Shown here in pieces: positions 12,590 to 19,245 of a DNA stretch of 23,771 nt (positions are counted from its first letter, which is position 1; each line of letters begins with the position of its first letter). The stretch lies in the IMG/VR virus record IMGVR_UViG_3300015265_000018, positions 1 to 23,771 of that record; one strand, given 5' to 3'. This DNA comes from a virus. The notes below the pieces were generated by a model that was given only the letters and a program-made list of their open reading frames with translations, ran no database searches and was not told the origin of the DNA. Position numbers and translations under genes: made by a program.

Positions 12590-13498
12590 TCAAACCAAAT
12601 GCGCATTCCACACCAGCAGCACCCGTGCCTGAATGAAGGTCTCATCGGCCCTGATCGACTGCGGTGGGTGCCGATCGTTGTCGGAAATCATCTTTATCTG
12701 GTCGTCGCCAATCCACTGGAGGCGCTTGATGTACAGGTGCCCCTCCCAGGAGAACATGTAGATCCCATCCCCTGAGAACTCGCGAACGCTCACGTCGACC
12801 AAGAGCGGGTCGCGGTGCTTGATCGTGGGCGCCATCGACTGGCCCCAGCCCGTCACCATCTTCAGGTGGAAATGTTCTTTGAACTCAACTCCCATTTCGC
12901 GCAGGTGCTGGGGGCTGACGCGCACGTCCTGAAACATCTCGGGGTAATCGTGAGGGATCTGCCCGCCGCCCATTGCCGCACGTACGTCGTAGTGGGCAAT
13001 CCAAACCTCATCACCCACGGCACCAGGGCGATAGTAGTCGAGCTCAAGCACGTCGCCCCCATCCTCGGCTTCAGCCACTTCAAGCAAACGCCTACGGGCG
13101 TCCTCAGAAAGGTTTTTGCCTTGCTTAGAAAGCATTGAACGCACGATTTCAGCTGCTGATGGGTAATCAGAAATTTCGCGAAACGGGACCATCTTGATGT
13201 CGTGCTCATCGTCACGATCTGGAGTTGGGTCGATATCTGCAGTAGGACCTGAATCGGGTTCCGAGAGTTGTCTCCCAAAAGCGAATCGATGACTCAAACC
13301 CCAATGCTCAGGCCCCACCACGTCTTCAAAATAGGCGATCACATCCATCAGCTTCGACTTGTCGATACGACCGTTTTTCACCCAGCCCTGTATCGACGGA
13401 GGCTTCACTTGGAAGTCGTCTGCGAGTTTCTTCTTTGATACGCCCTTGGCGATCCGCGCGGCCTCAATGGCTGCGCCTAATTCCGGTCCGGTAAGCAT
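12590..13498 (-). CDS. cI: CI-type phage repressor (XRE HTH + S24 peptidase)
   Basis: The 302-residue protein has an N-terminal helix-turn-helix (about 14-43, AKGVSKKKLADDFQVKPPSI), a linker, and a LexA/S24 domain (about 165-302). The catalytic Ser is S221 in GWGQSMAPTI and the Lys is K258 in LYIKRLQ. The expected self-cleavage point is near residue 176 in VRAAMGGGQ. There the usual Ala-Gly or Cys-Gly pair appears as Met-Gly, preceded by Ala-Ala. It should hold OL and OR in the lysogen and be inactivated by RecA-stimulated autocleavage. Its ATG lies inside the leftmost OR operator, so binding there would directly cover its own start region. The ribosome-binding site is poor. Confidence 0.93.
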   Translation of the reverse strand: MLTGPELGAAIEAARIAKGVSKKKLADDFQVKPPSIQGWVKNGRIDKSKLMDVIAYFEDVVGPEHWGLSHRFAFGRQLSEPDSGPTADIDPTPDRDDEHDIKMVPFREISDYPSAAEIVRSMLSKQGKNLSEDARRRLLEVAEAEDGGDVLELDYYRPGAVGDEVWIAHYDVRAAMGGGQIPHDYPEMFQDVRVSPQHLREMGVEFKEHFHLKMVTGWGQSMAPTIKHRDPLLVDVSVREFSGDGIYMFSWEGHLYIKRLQWIGDDQIKMISDNDRHPPQSIRADETFIQARVLLVWNAHLV

Positions 13499-13564
13499 TG
13501 CCTAATTAAGCCTATCCGCAGATTGGTTAGGCAATGGCTTGTCGATGATAAGGTAATGCCTTAT
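13491..13564. promoter_or_regulatory. OR-like operator array, three sites
   Basis: Three 17-bp near-palindromes share the OL core: 13491-13507 (minus strand AATTAGGCAATGCTTAC), 13526-13542 (GTTAGGCAATGGCTTGT) and 13548-13564 (ATAAGGTAATGCCTTAT). Centres are 35 and 22 bp apart. The last is the most symmetric and lies between the pR -35 and -10. The first covers the cI start codon. Confidence 0.8.
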
Positions 13565-13567
13565 ATT
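13539..13567 (+). promoter_or_regulatory. pR-like rightward early promoter
   Basis: TTGTCG (13539-13544) and TATATT (13562-13567) are spaced by 17 bases, with the best operator between them. Transcription would start near 13574, about 20 bases before the cro-like start codon. Confidence 0.7.
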
Positions 13568-13593
13568 CACGTTCAGTCTCCAGGAGAGAAATC

Positions 13594-13842
13594 ATGAAAT
13601 CAGCAGAAGCAGCTAAAGAAGCTTCCCGTTTGCTGGGCAGCCAGGCGGAGATGGCGCGTCTCCTGCGGGTTACAGCGCCCACCGTCAACCAATGGTGTTC
13701 AGGCGAGCGCGCGGTACCAGCAAAGCGTGCGTTGCAGATCGAGGTATTGACCGAAGGCCAAATCAAGAAAGCCGATCTTTGCCCATCGTTCCCTTGGGCG
13801 CAGATCAGTTCGGTTATTGGCCAAACGCTTTCCGCCGCCTAG
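13594..13842 (+). CDS. cro: Cro-like regulator (YdaS-type HTH)
   Basis: The 82-residue protein carries a helix-turn-helix, LLGSQAEMARLLRVTAPTVN followed by QWCSGERAVPAKRAL, close to the YdaS/Cro-like proteins of proteobacterial prophages. It is the first gene from pR, divergent from cI with 95 bp between, and has a strong CAGGAGAG ribosome-binding site. By position it should compete with CI for OR and OL and push toward lytic development. The name cro is positional; the fold is YdaS-like rather than lambda Cro. Confidence 0.85.
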   Translation: MKSAEAAKEASRLLGSQAEMARLLRVTAPTVNQWCSGERAVPAKRALQIEVLTEGQIKKADLCPSFPWAQISSVIGQTLSAA

Positions 13843-14054
13843 TCAGTCACTTTCCGCTTCGAGGCAAGTGACACGGTGGCGCGCTCAAACCCGCGCAACT
13901 CATCACCGCCAAGTCGATCCCGTAGCGGATCGGCTATCTGCTCAAACGCAGGCCAAAGCCTGAGCTGAGATGACAAGGGGAGGGTGGACGCCAAAGCGAC
14001 CACCAGACAGCAAAGGGCGGAAATCTCGCCCTGTAATTCGGAATGATTGGTCAT
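13839..14054 (-). CDS. Small conserved protein antisense to the pR transcript
   Basis: The 71-residue protein starts MTNHSELQGEISALCCLVVA and continues LASTLPLSSQLRLWPAFEQI, with a hydrophobic helix near residues 10-28. The ATG at 14054 has AGGGA 8 bases upstream. The composition is protein-like and the style resembles small Pseudomonas phage proteins, although the frame continues upstream as a meaningless extension. It converges on the Cro-like gene with a 4-bp overlap of stop codons, so its mRNA would be antisense to the pR message. Function unknown. Confidence 0.55.
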   Translation of the reverse strand: MTNHSELQGEISALCCLVVALASTLPLSSQLRLWPAFEQIADPLRDRLGGDELRGFERATVSLASKRKVTD

Positions 14055-14135
14055 GGATGCGTCCCTGATCAGTTGATGGGTCAAGGATCGCGGAACTGGT
14101 GGCATCCAGCCACGTAACGATTTCAGAGGTGTGAC

Positions 14136-14561
14136 ATGCAGGAATTGATGAGGGCGATTTACGAAGTGGTCGATGACCACGGCACCCGGAAGATTGCCGA
14201 GGGTGCCGACTTCAAATCCAGGACTTTGCTTTCCCAAAAAGCCAACCCTGACTACGACACCCATCGCATGAACGTGGAAGAGCTGCACAGGATCATGAAG
14301 TTCACCCAGGACTTCCGGCCGCTGAAAGCTTGGGCCGAGTCATTCGGGTTCGACCTTGTCCCAAAGGAAAAGCCGGAAGGGATCAACTTGAACACCGCGT
14401 TGCTTCGATTACACGCCGATCTGGCAGACGTGACACGTCTCGCATTCGACGCCCAGGCCGACGGCCGCGTTTGCTCCCGCGAGAAGTCGGTTCTGCTCAA
14501 GGAAGCGGAGGAGGTGATCGTCAGCCTCGAGGTTTTTAAGCAGTCGGTAAAGGCCGCCTGA
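14136..14561 (+). CDS. cII: CII-type regulator (Phage_CP76 family)
   Basis: The 141-residue protein matches the CP76/CII regulatory family: an N-terminal domain with GTRKIAEGADFKSRTLLSQK, ANPDYDTHRMNVEELHRIMK, and a helical C-terminal half (LLRLHADLADVTRLAFDAQA). It follows cro on the pR transcript, the cII position in lambdoid phages, with an AGAGGTG ribosome-binding site. It probably activates lysogenic promoters. No activator site could be identified by eye. Confidence 0.85.
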   Translation: MQELMRAIYEVVDDHGTRKIAEGADFKSRTLLSQKANPDYDTHRMNVEELHRIMKFTQDFRPLKAWAESFGFDLVPKEKPEGINLNTALLRLHADLADVTRLAFDAQADGRVCSREKSVLLKEAEEVIVSLEVFKQSVKAA

Positions 14562-14572
14562 ATTTCAGGCAC

Positions 14573-14598
14573 AAAAAAGCCAGGTTCGTGGCCTGGCT
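14573..14598 (-). terminator. Leftward intrinsic terminator between cII and rha
   Basis: AGCCAGG (14578-14584) and CCTGGCT (14592-14598) form a perfect 7-bp stem with a 7-base loop. On the minus strand it ends in six T residues. The plus strand has the A-run first and no T-run after, so it acts against leftward transcripts, not the main pR message. Confidence 0.75.
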
Positions 14599-14613
14599 CA
14601 TTGCTACTTCAGC
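14573..14613 (-). ncRNA. Possible oop-like short RNA
   Basis: A leftward promoter (14620-14648) would start transcription near 14613. An intrinsic terminator ends it at about 14573, giving an RNA of about 40 nt consisting mostly of the terminator hairpin. It is complementary to the cII-rha gap, including the rha ribosome-binding site at its 5' end. In lambda, oop RNA occupies the equivalent position between cII and O. The ends are predicted, not observed. Confidence 0.4.
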
Positions 14614-14619
14614 GAGGCA

Positions 14620-14648
14620 ATAATGAATACACAATCAATCCCCGTCAA
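14620..14648 (-). promoter_or_regulatory. Leftward promoter overlapping the rha start
   Basis: On the minus strand TTGACG (14643-14648) and CATTAT (14620-14625) are 17 bases apart. The -10 covers the rha start codon at 14623. It feeds directly into the leftward terminator 22 bp away. Confidence 0.5.
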
Positions 14649-15435
14649 TAGCCAGACCAATGTCGCGACACGTTTTGTTAATTCCGAAAACGTGTCGCGC
14701 ACCACAATGTCCTCCCGCGAGATCGCCAATGTCACTGGCAAGCGCCACGACAACGTGAAGCGCGACATCGTTGCGATGCTCAAAGACCTGAAAGTAGATG
14801 TACTCAGTTTTGAGGACATCTACCTCGACGGTCGCAACCGGGAGCAGGTGCAGTATCTGCTCGATCGCGAACACACCGACTGCCTGCTCACCGGCTACAG
14901 CGCGCCGATGCGCATGAAGGTGATCCGCCGCTGGCGGGAGCTGGAACAGCAGCAGGGCGCCCGCGAGCAGGTCATGCTCAATGGCACCAAGGTCGTCGGT
15001 GAGATTGCCATCATGGAGTGCTTCACGCGCCTACTGAAGCCCGCTCCATCCTGCCAGATGGCCATGCTCACGAAGATTGCTCAGAACAACGGCTTGGACC
15101 CGAAGTTTCTCCCAAGCTATGCCGTCGACGCTGCACCAGATGCTGCCGGCGGCTCCTCCATGCCCACCAAGTCGGCAACGGCCTTGCTGAAGGACAACGG
15201 CATTCGCGTATCACCTGCGGCTTTCAACCGCGCACTGGAAACTAAGGGCCTCCTGAAGCAGCTCCAGCGCAAGAACTCAAAACAGGAATTGGTTCCGTTC
15301 TGGTCGGTTACCGAGAAAGGCATGGCCTACGGCAAGAACCTCACCAACCCCCAATCCCCTCGCGAGACGCAGCCTCACTGGTACGTCGATCGCTTCCTCG
15401 AACTGGCCGACCTGATCGGCAAAGGCAGCAAGTAA
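14623..15435 (+). CDS. rha: Rha-family phage regulatory protein
   Basis: The 270-residue protein has a Rha N-terminal domain (about 29-105): MSSREIANVTGKRHDNVKRD, then VQYLLDREHTDCLLTGYSAP and MRMKVIRRWRELE. A C-terminal domain with a winged-helix look follows (TALLKDNGIRVSPAAFNRAL, ETKGLL). Rha proteins are phage regulators that can block lytic growth in some hosts. Residues about 13-28 are encoded by a 45-bp dyad element (14661-14705), so the N-terminus looks extended. The ATG at 14623 has GCGAGG upstream; a later ATG at the Rha domain itself is possible. The stop overlaps the O-like gene start (TAATG). Confidence 0.88.
   Translation: MNTQSIPVNSQTNVATRFVNSENVSRTTMSSREIANVTGKRHDNVKRDIVAMLKDLKVDVLSFEDIYLDGRNREQVQYLLDREHTDCLLTGYSAPMRMKVIRRWRELEQQQGAREQVMLNGTKVVGEIAIMECFTRLLKPAPSCQMAMLTKIAQNNGLDPKFLPSYAVDAAPDAAGGSSMPTKSATALLKDNGIRVSPAAFNRALETKGLLKQLQRKNSKQELVPFWSVTEKGMAYGKNLTNPQSPRETQPHWYVDRFLELADLIGKGSK
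14661..14705. repeat. 45-bp dyad element, copy A (inside rha)
   Basis: Perfect 13-bp arms CGCGACACGTTTT (14664-14676) and AAAACGTGTCGCG (14687-14699) flank a 10-base loop. A TGTCGCGACA self-palindrome sits at the left edge. It is read in frame by rha. A diverged copy lies inverted at 21261-21305. Confidence 0.8.
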
Positions 15436-16232
15436 TGGCCGGAGACTGGATTAAAATGCGCATCGAACTTCAGACTCATCCGAAAGTTTTCCGCATGGTG
15501 TCCGCATTGAAAGCGGACAGACTTAGGATCATTGGCGGACTGCACATCGCTTGGAGCATCTTTGACACCCATTGTGATGATGGTGTGCTGGTGGGTTACA
15601 CCACCGATGCGATGGATGCTGTCATCGGCTGGCCGGGCTTTACCCAGGCCATGATCGACGTCGAGTGGGCCGCACTGAATGACTCTGGAAGCCTTGTAAT
15701 GCCTCGCTTTGACGAGCACAACGGCAAGAGTGCGAAGCGCCGCGCGAACGACAATGAGCGCAAGCGCAATTCTCGTAATGGTGAACCTGTCCCGAAAATG
15801 TCCGCTAGTGATGCGGACAAAAAGCGGACCAGAGAAGAGAAGAGTAGAGAAGAGAAGAAAGAGCAAGATCAAGAGACTTGCTCGGCGAGCGAGCGGGAAG
15901 AATTTTTCTCGAAGTTCTGGGCGCTCTACCCGCTGAAGGTGGGTAAGGCAAATGCCCTGAAGTCTTGGATGAAGCTCAAGCTCACTGACGAGTTGTTTGC
16001 TGAAATCGCCGGAGGCCTTGCCAAGCAAGTCGTTTGCGCTGACTGGACCAAGGACGGCGGCCAGTACGTCCCGCATCCTACGACCTGGCTCAACGGCAAG
16101 CGTTGGGAAGACGAGGTCAAGGTCGCCAGTAACGTGCACCAGTTCCCGGGCAAGTCCCGCCACACCGAACTGGACCAGATCGACCACGCTGCGAACCTCG
16201 AGGTGAATGCCGATGGCTCGTATCGCATCTAA
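15435..16232 (+). CDS. O-like phage replication initiator
   Basis: The 265-residue protein begins MAGDWIKMRIELQTHPKVFR, a typical start for winged-helix replication proteins of the lambda O/DnaD-like group. A very charged linker (about 95-150) contains KKRTREEKSREEKKEQ. The C-terminal domain (about 155-250, FWALYPLKVGKANALKSWMK and HPTTWLNGKRWEDE) is the part that usually contacts the helicase loader. The DnaC-like gene follows with a 20-bp overlap. The coding DNA holds two perfect 21-bp dyads and a purine-rich tract, suggesting the origin lies inside the gene as in lambda. The start codon overlaps the rha stop. Confidence 0.85.
   Translation: MAGDWIKMRIELQTHPKVFRMVSALKADRLRIIGGLHIAWSIFDTHCDDGVLVGYTTDAMDAVIGWPGFTQAMIDVEWAALNDSGSLVMPRFDEHNGKSAKRRANDNERKRNSRNGEPVPKMSASDADKKRTREEKSREEKKEQDQETCSASEREEFFSKFWALYPLKVGKANALKSWMKLKLTDELFAEIAGGLAKQVVCADWTKDGGQYVPHPTTWLNGKRWEDEVKVASNVHQFPGKSRHTELDQIDHAANLEVNADGSYRI
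15499..15519. repeat. 21-bp dyad in the initiator gene, copy 1
   Basis: TGTCCGC (15499-15505), seven bases, then GCGGACA (15513-15519) form a perfect inverted repeat. The same arms and the same 7-base spacing recur at 15799. A likely use is initiator binding. Confidence 0.7.
15799..15880. repeat. 21-bp dyad copy 2 with half-site and purine tract (putative origin)
   Basis: TGTCCGC (15799-15805) and GCGGACA (15813-15819) repeat the first dyad exactly in its arms, with a different 7-base spacer. A further half-site GCGGACC follows at 15824-15830. About 45 bases made almost only of A and G come next (15831-15875). Binding sites beside a strand-asymmetric tract inside the initiator gene match the lambda-type origin plan. 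Confidence 0.55.
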
Positions 16233-17034
16233 CATCGTGAGCGTGATCGGTGTGTTCGGCCAGATCCTGGAATCGCAGAAGCGCCAGTGCCCAGCGCACG
16301 GCGATTTCACCGATTTCCTGACCGGTCTGGGCAAGGCTCGCTCGGCGGTATGGTCTGGTTGCCAGCGCTGCGCCGATGAGAAACGGGCTGAAGCTGATCG
16401 TGTCGAGCAGGAAGCGTTGACTCGCGAAAACGCTCGGCGCGCCATCGAATCCCGGGTTGGCCGGTCCTGCATCCCGCCACGCTTCGCTGAACGCAGCTTC
16501 TCCAACTTCCGCGTTGGCAACCCTGGGCAGAAGAGTGCCCTGGCCATCTGCACGGAGTACGCCGAGAACTTTCCTGCTCACGCCCAGCGCGGCCGCAGCC
16601 TGATGCTGCTGGGCAATGTCGGCACCGGCAAGACGCACTTGGCCGCGGCCATCGGCAACCATGTCATGCGTGAGTTCGGCTTGACCGCGCTCTACGTTAC
16701 TGCCGGCGCCGTAATCCGCCACGTCAAGGCATCGTTCGGCCGAGATACCGCGCACAACGAGGTGCAGGCCTACCAGCTCTTCGCGGCACCGGATCTGCTG
16801 ATCATCGACGAGGTCGGCGTACAGAACGCCACTGAATTCGAGCGGACGGTGATGTTCGAGCTGATCAACTCCCGCTACGAAGCCATGAAGCCGACGATCG
16901 TGATTTCTAACCGCGGCCGGGACGACCTGCCGATGTACATGGGCGATCGCGTTGTGGACCGCCTGCGCGAGAACGGCGGCAAGCTGATCTTGTTCAACTG
17001 GGAGTCGCAGCGTGGCAACGGGGAGGGCGCGTGA
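16213..17034 (+). CDS. DnaC/IstB-like helicase loader (AAA+ ATPase)
   Basis: The 273-residue protein has an N-terminal region with Cys26, Cys50 and Cys53 (possible zinc site), then a AAA+ domain. Walker A is GNVGTGKTH (about 134-142), Walker B LLIIDE (about 195-200), and an arginine-containing sensor region follows (RDDLPMYMGDRVVDRLRENG). It probably loads the host DnaB helicase at the phage origin with the preceding O-like protein. I choose the ATG at 16213 because GAGG lies 9 bases upstream; an ATG two codons earlier has only 3-base spacing. The gene overlaps the O-like gene by 20 bp and its stop touches the next start. Confidence 0.9.
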   Translation: MARIASNIVSVIGVFGQILESQKRQCPAHGDFTDFLTGLGKARSAVWSGCQRCADEKRAEADRVEQEALTRENARRAIESRVGRSCIPPRFAERSFSNFRVGNPGQKSALAICTEYAENFPAHAQRGRSLMLLGNVGTGKTHLAAAIGNHVMREFGLTALYVTAGAVIRHVKASFGRDTAHNEVQAYQLFAAPDLLIIDEVGVQNATEFERTVMFELINSRYEAMKPTIVISNRGRDDLPMYMGDRVVDRLRENGGKLILFNWESQRGNGEGA

Positions 17035-17339
17035 TGGGCATCGACAAAGAGAAATTGAAGACGCTGCTCTGGGCTGAAGCCGCCTCCTTTCGAGCCGACT
17101 GCGCTGACTGGAAGCGCAACACCGAAGCGCTGCAAGACTTCCTCGGCGAGAAGACCGTCGAGGAGGTGGCCTTGGAGCTGCTGGCCGAAAACGAAGCGTT
17201 CCGCAAGGATGCTGAACGGTATCGGTGGCTGCGTGAGGGCGAATCTGGAAGCGCTCAAGATCGAATGGTCCGAGTTTTTATGCGCGAAGCGCTTGATCAA
17301 GAGATTGATTGCGCAATTAAGCGGGAGTCTCGGGCATGA
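17034..17339 (+). CDS. Hypothetical phage protein
   Basis: The 101-residue protein (MGIDKEKLKTLLWAEAASFR onward) is helical and contains FRKDAERYRWLREGE, a short phrase common in small phage proteins of unknown role. The ATG at 17034 follows GGGAGGG at 7-base spacing. It starts one base inside the DnaC-like stop and ends in an ATGA overlap with the NinB-like gene, so it belongs to the replication/nin operon. No function can be assigned. Confidence 0.7.
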   Translation: MGIDKEKLKTLLWAEAASFRADCADWKRNTEALQDFLGEKTVEEVALELLAENEAFRKDAERYRWLREGESGSAQDRMVRVFMREALDQEIDCAIKRESRA

Positions 17340-17806
17340 CTGACAAGATCAGCGTTAACAGCCAGGCCAAGCTTTCGGAAGCCATCACCTGCCTGACAAC
17401 CATGTACCGCGACAAAAAGTTCGTCGTGGTTTCCTTTCGCCCGGGCAAGGACCGCACACTCGATCAGAACTCGTTGTGGTTCGGGATGTACAAGCGAATC
17501 GCGGAAATGGCCCTGATCGGCGACGCGGCGGACGCCCGGCGTTACTGCAAGCTGCACTTCGGTGTGCAGATCCTGCTGAATGAGGACTCAGGGTTTCAGG
17601 CGGCGTGGTACCGGGTCATGCGCCATCTGCCCTATGAGGAGAAGCTGGCCATGATGGGCGAATGCAAGCTGTTTGGCCCTGACGGCTTCCCGGTGACCAG
17701 CCTGTTCAATCGCGCCCAGGGCATCCATTACACCGATCGCATCGCCGCTTTCTTCACCGGCCAGGGCGTGGTGTTCACCGATCTGCTGAGCAAGGAGGCC
17801 GCATGA
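17336..17806 (+). CDS. NinB-like recombination protein
   Basis: The 156-residue protein contains KKFVVVSFRPGKDRTLDQNS followed by LWFGMYKRIAEMA, which recalls the 'SLDQN...W' signature of NinB (Orf), the lambda recombination mediator that binds single-stranded DNA and SSB. The remainder (CKLHFGVQILLNEDSGFQAA, MGECKLFGPDGFPVTSL) is divergent. Position before ninG supports the call. It is translationally coupled on both sides by ATGA junctions. Sequence similarity to lambda NinB is limited to the signature, so other phage recombination families remain possible. Confidence 0.65.
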   Translation: MTDKISVNSQAKLSEAITCLTTMYRDKKFVVVSFRPGKDRTLDQNSLWFGMYKRIAEMALIGDAADARRYCKLHFGVQILLNEDSGFQAAWYRVMRHLPYEEKLAMMGECKLFGPDGFPVTSLFNRAQGIHYTDRIAAFFTGQGVVFTDLLSKEAA

Positions 17807-18414
17807 AGCGCACTCCCCTACAGCGCAAAACTCCGCTCACTTCGGGCGGCAACCGCAGAAGGCGCTGCCCGTCATGCCGAGTGATGTTTACGCCTGCACG
17901 CGACTCGCAAGCCGTATGCGGGGAGATCGACTGCGCCATCGCTCATGGGCAGTCAGAGAAGGGTCAGGCAAGCGCCCGTAAGGCCCTGGCGGATGTTGAG
18001 CGCCGCGAGATCAAGGTGCGTAAGGAGAAGCTGAAGAGTCGGGCCGAGCACCTCAAGGACACACAGATCGCTTTCAACGCCTGGGTGCGTGAGCGAGATG
18101 CCGAGCTGCCTTGCATCAGTTGCGGCCGGCACCACCAGGGAAAGTACGACGCAGGGCATTACCGAACCGTCGGCAGTAACCCTGCACTGCGCTTCGAGCC
18201 GCTGAATTGTCACCGGCAGTGCTCGCCGTGCAACACCCAGCTGTCTGGGAACATCGTGAACTATCGCATCGCGTTGCTTAAGAGGATCGGCGCCGAGCAG
18301 GTCGAGTGGCTGGAAGGCCCGCATGAGCCAAAGAAGTACACCGTCGAAGAGCTGAAGGCGATGACCGCCGACTACCGGGCAAAAACCAAAGAACTGAAGA
18401 GGGCAGCAGCATGA
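17803..18414 (+). CDS. ninG: NinG/Rap recombination protein
   Basis: The 203-residue protein shows the NinG layout: a basic start (MKRTPLQRKTPL), a first Cys cluster (C22, C25, C39, C44), a basic coiled middle (KALADVERREIKVRKEKLKS), then a second cluster with C104-x2-C107, DAGHY (H119) and CHRQCSPC (C136, C140, C143). Lambda Rap/NinG is a structure-specific endonuclease acting on recombination intermediates. The domain order and length match the family. It overlaps both neighbours by four bases. Confidence 0.92.
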   Translation: MKRTPLQRKTPLTSGGNRRRRCPSCRVMFTPARDSQAVCGEIDCAIAHGQSEKGQASARKALADVERREIKVRKEKLKSRAEHLKDTQIAFNAWVRERDAELPCISCGRHHQGKYDAGHYRTVGSNPALRFEPLNCHRQCSPCNTQLSGNIVNYRIALLKRIGAEQVEWLEGPHEPKKYTVEELKAMTADYRAKTKELKRAAA

Positions 18415-19088
18415 AGCTAATTGGCGCACGTCAGGCATGGACTGACTCTCAACACGAATCGAACGCCTCGATCACGGCGGCAGCCATCGACTCGGCGCAG
18501 TCAGCAGCATCGGTGAAGAAGGCGCGGGCCCGCCTGCATGAGGTGGTGTTCGCCGCCCTGGGCGACGACAAGGCCGAACGGATCATGGCCACCCGGCAGC
18601 GGATCAGCATCAGCGAAACGCGCCGGACACCCATCGGCCGATCTACCGCCCGCGCCGCGCACCTGGCAACCATCGGTAAGATCCTGCGCGCCATCGATAC
18701 GCTTCCGTTCCAAGTGCAGCAGTTCGGGCACTTCCTGTACCACCCTATGATGACCATGCAACACGTCATGAATGCGGTGCTGCTGATCACCGCTCACGCC
18801 AAGCTGCCAAACCTCACATCGGCCAAGCGCGTGAAGGCTCAGTACTTGGTGACCCTGGCCCTGCAGTCATACAAGGCCGAGGTGAGCGGGGCGGCAGAGT
18901 GGGGGCCGGCTCGTGTCGCCGCCGAGATGAAAACCTTCTTCGGCGTCACGATTGATCCGAAGAACTGGACGCGTGATTGGCTCGACCTGTGGGAATCCCT
19001 AAAAGAATTCATCAAGGAAGTGGATATTCAGGCTCAACAACCGGTATGGCAGGTGATACACGCGGAAAATGATGAAGAGGCGGCATAA
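18411..19088 (+). CDS. Protein at the late-regulator (Q) position
   Basis: The 225-residue protein (MKLIGARQAWTDSQHESNAS onward) is not a family I can name. It has a helical N-terminal half, a central LPFQVQQFGHFLYHPMMTMQ, and a C-terminal helix-rich region (KNWTRDWLDLWESLKEFIKE). Its place immediately after ninG and before a pR'-like promoter, tR'-like terminator and the lysis genes is that of antiterminator Q in lambdoid phages. That role is positional inference. No Cys zinc cluster like that of Q82 or lambda Q is seen. Confidence 0.7.
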   Translation: MKLIGARQAWTDSQHESNASITAAAIDSAQSAASVKKARARLHEVVFAALGDDKAERIMATRQRISISETRRTPIGRSTARAAHLATIGKILRAIDTLPFQVQQFGHFLYHPMMTMQHVMNAVLLITAHAKLPNLTSAKRVKAQYLVTLALQSYKAEVSGAAEWGPARVAAEMKTFFGVTIDPKNWTRDWLDLWESLKEFIKEVDIQAQQPVWQVIHAENDEEAA

Positions 19089-19093
19089 ACATA

Positions 19094-19122
19094 TTGACGT
19101 GACGGGAGTTTTGGCGTACTTT
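19094..19122 (+). promoter_or_regulatory. pR'-like late promoter
   Basis: TTGACG (19094-19099) and TACTTT (19117-19122) are 17 bases apart, just after the stop of the Q-position gene. Transcripts would begin near 19129 and meet a terminator about 40 bases later, as at lambda pR'/tR'. The -10 is poor. Confidence 0.5.
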
Positions 19123-19165
19123 TCCCATAGTGCACAAGTAACGCGAAACGCACATAGCTAAAGAA

Positions 19166-19190
19166 AGCTCGGCTCCTGCCGGGCTTTTTT
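19166..19190 (+). terminator. tR'-like intrinsic terminator
   Basis: AGCTCGGC (19166-19173) pairs with GCCGGGCT (19178-19185), with one wobble, around a TCCT loop. Six T residues (19185-19190) follow. It blocks late transcription unless an antiterminator acts. Confidence 0.85.
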
Positions 19191-19211
19191 GTTTCCGAGA
19201 ATAAGTATTAG

Positions 19212-19241
19212 CCTCTATTTCCATAATTTGAAGTAGAGGGG
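19212..19241 (+). promoter_or_regulatory. Hairpin that may hide a ribosome-binding site
   Basis: CCTCTATTTC (19212-19221) can pair with GAAGTAGAGG (19230-19239) over ten positions (one G-U) with an 8-base loop. The right arm contains most of the AGAGGGG Shine-Dalgarno sequence (19235-19241) of the 19246 gene, which would be masked when folded. Confidence 0.5.
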
Positions 19242-19245
19242 TTTT

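Noticed and set aside
15375-16553. Leftward 392-codon frame
   Set aside because: It lies opposite the O-like and DnaC-like genes and shows no coherent domain.
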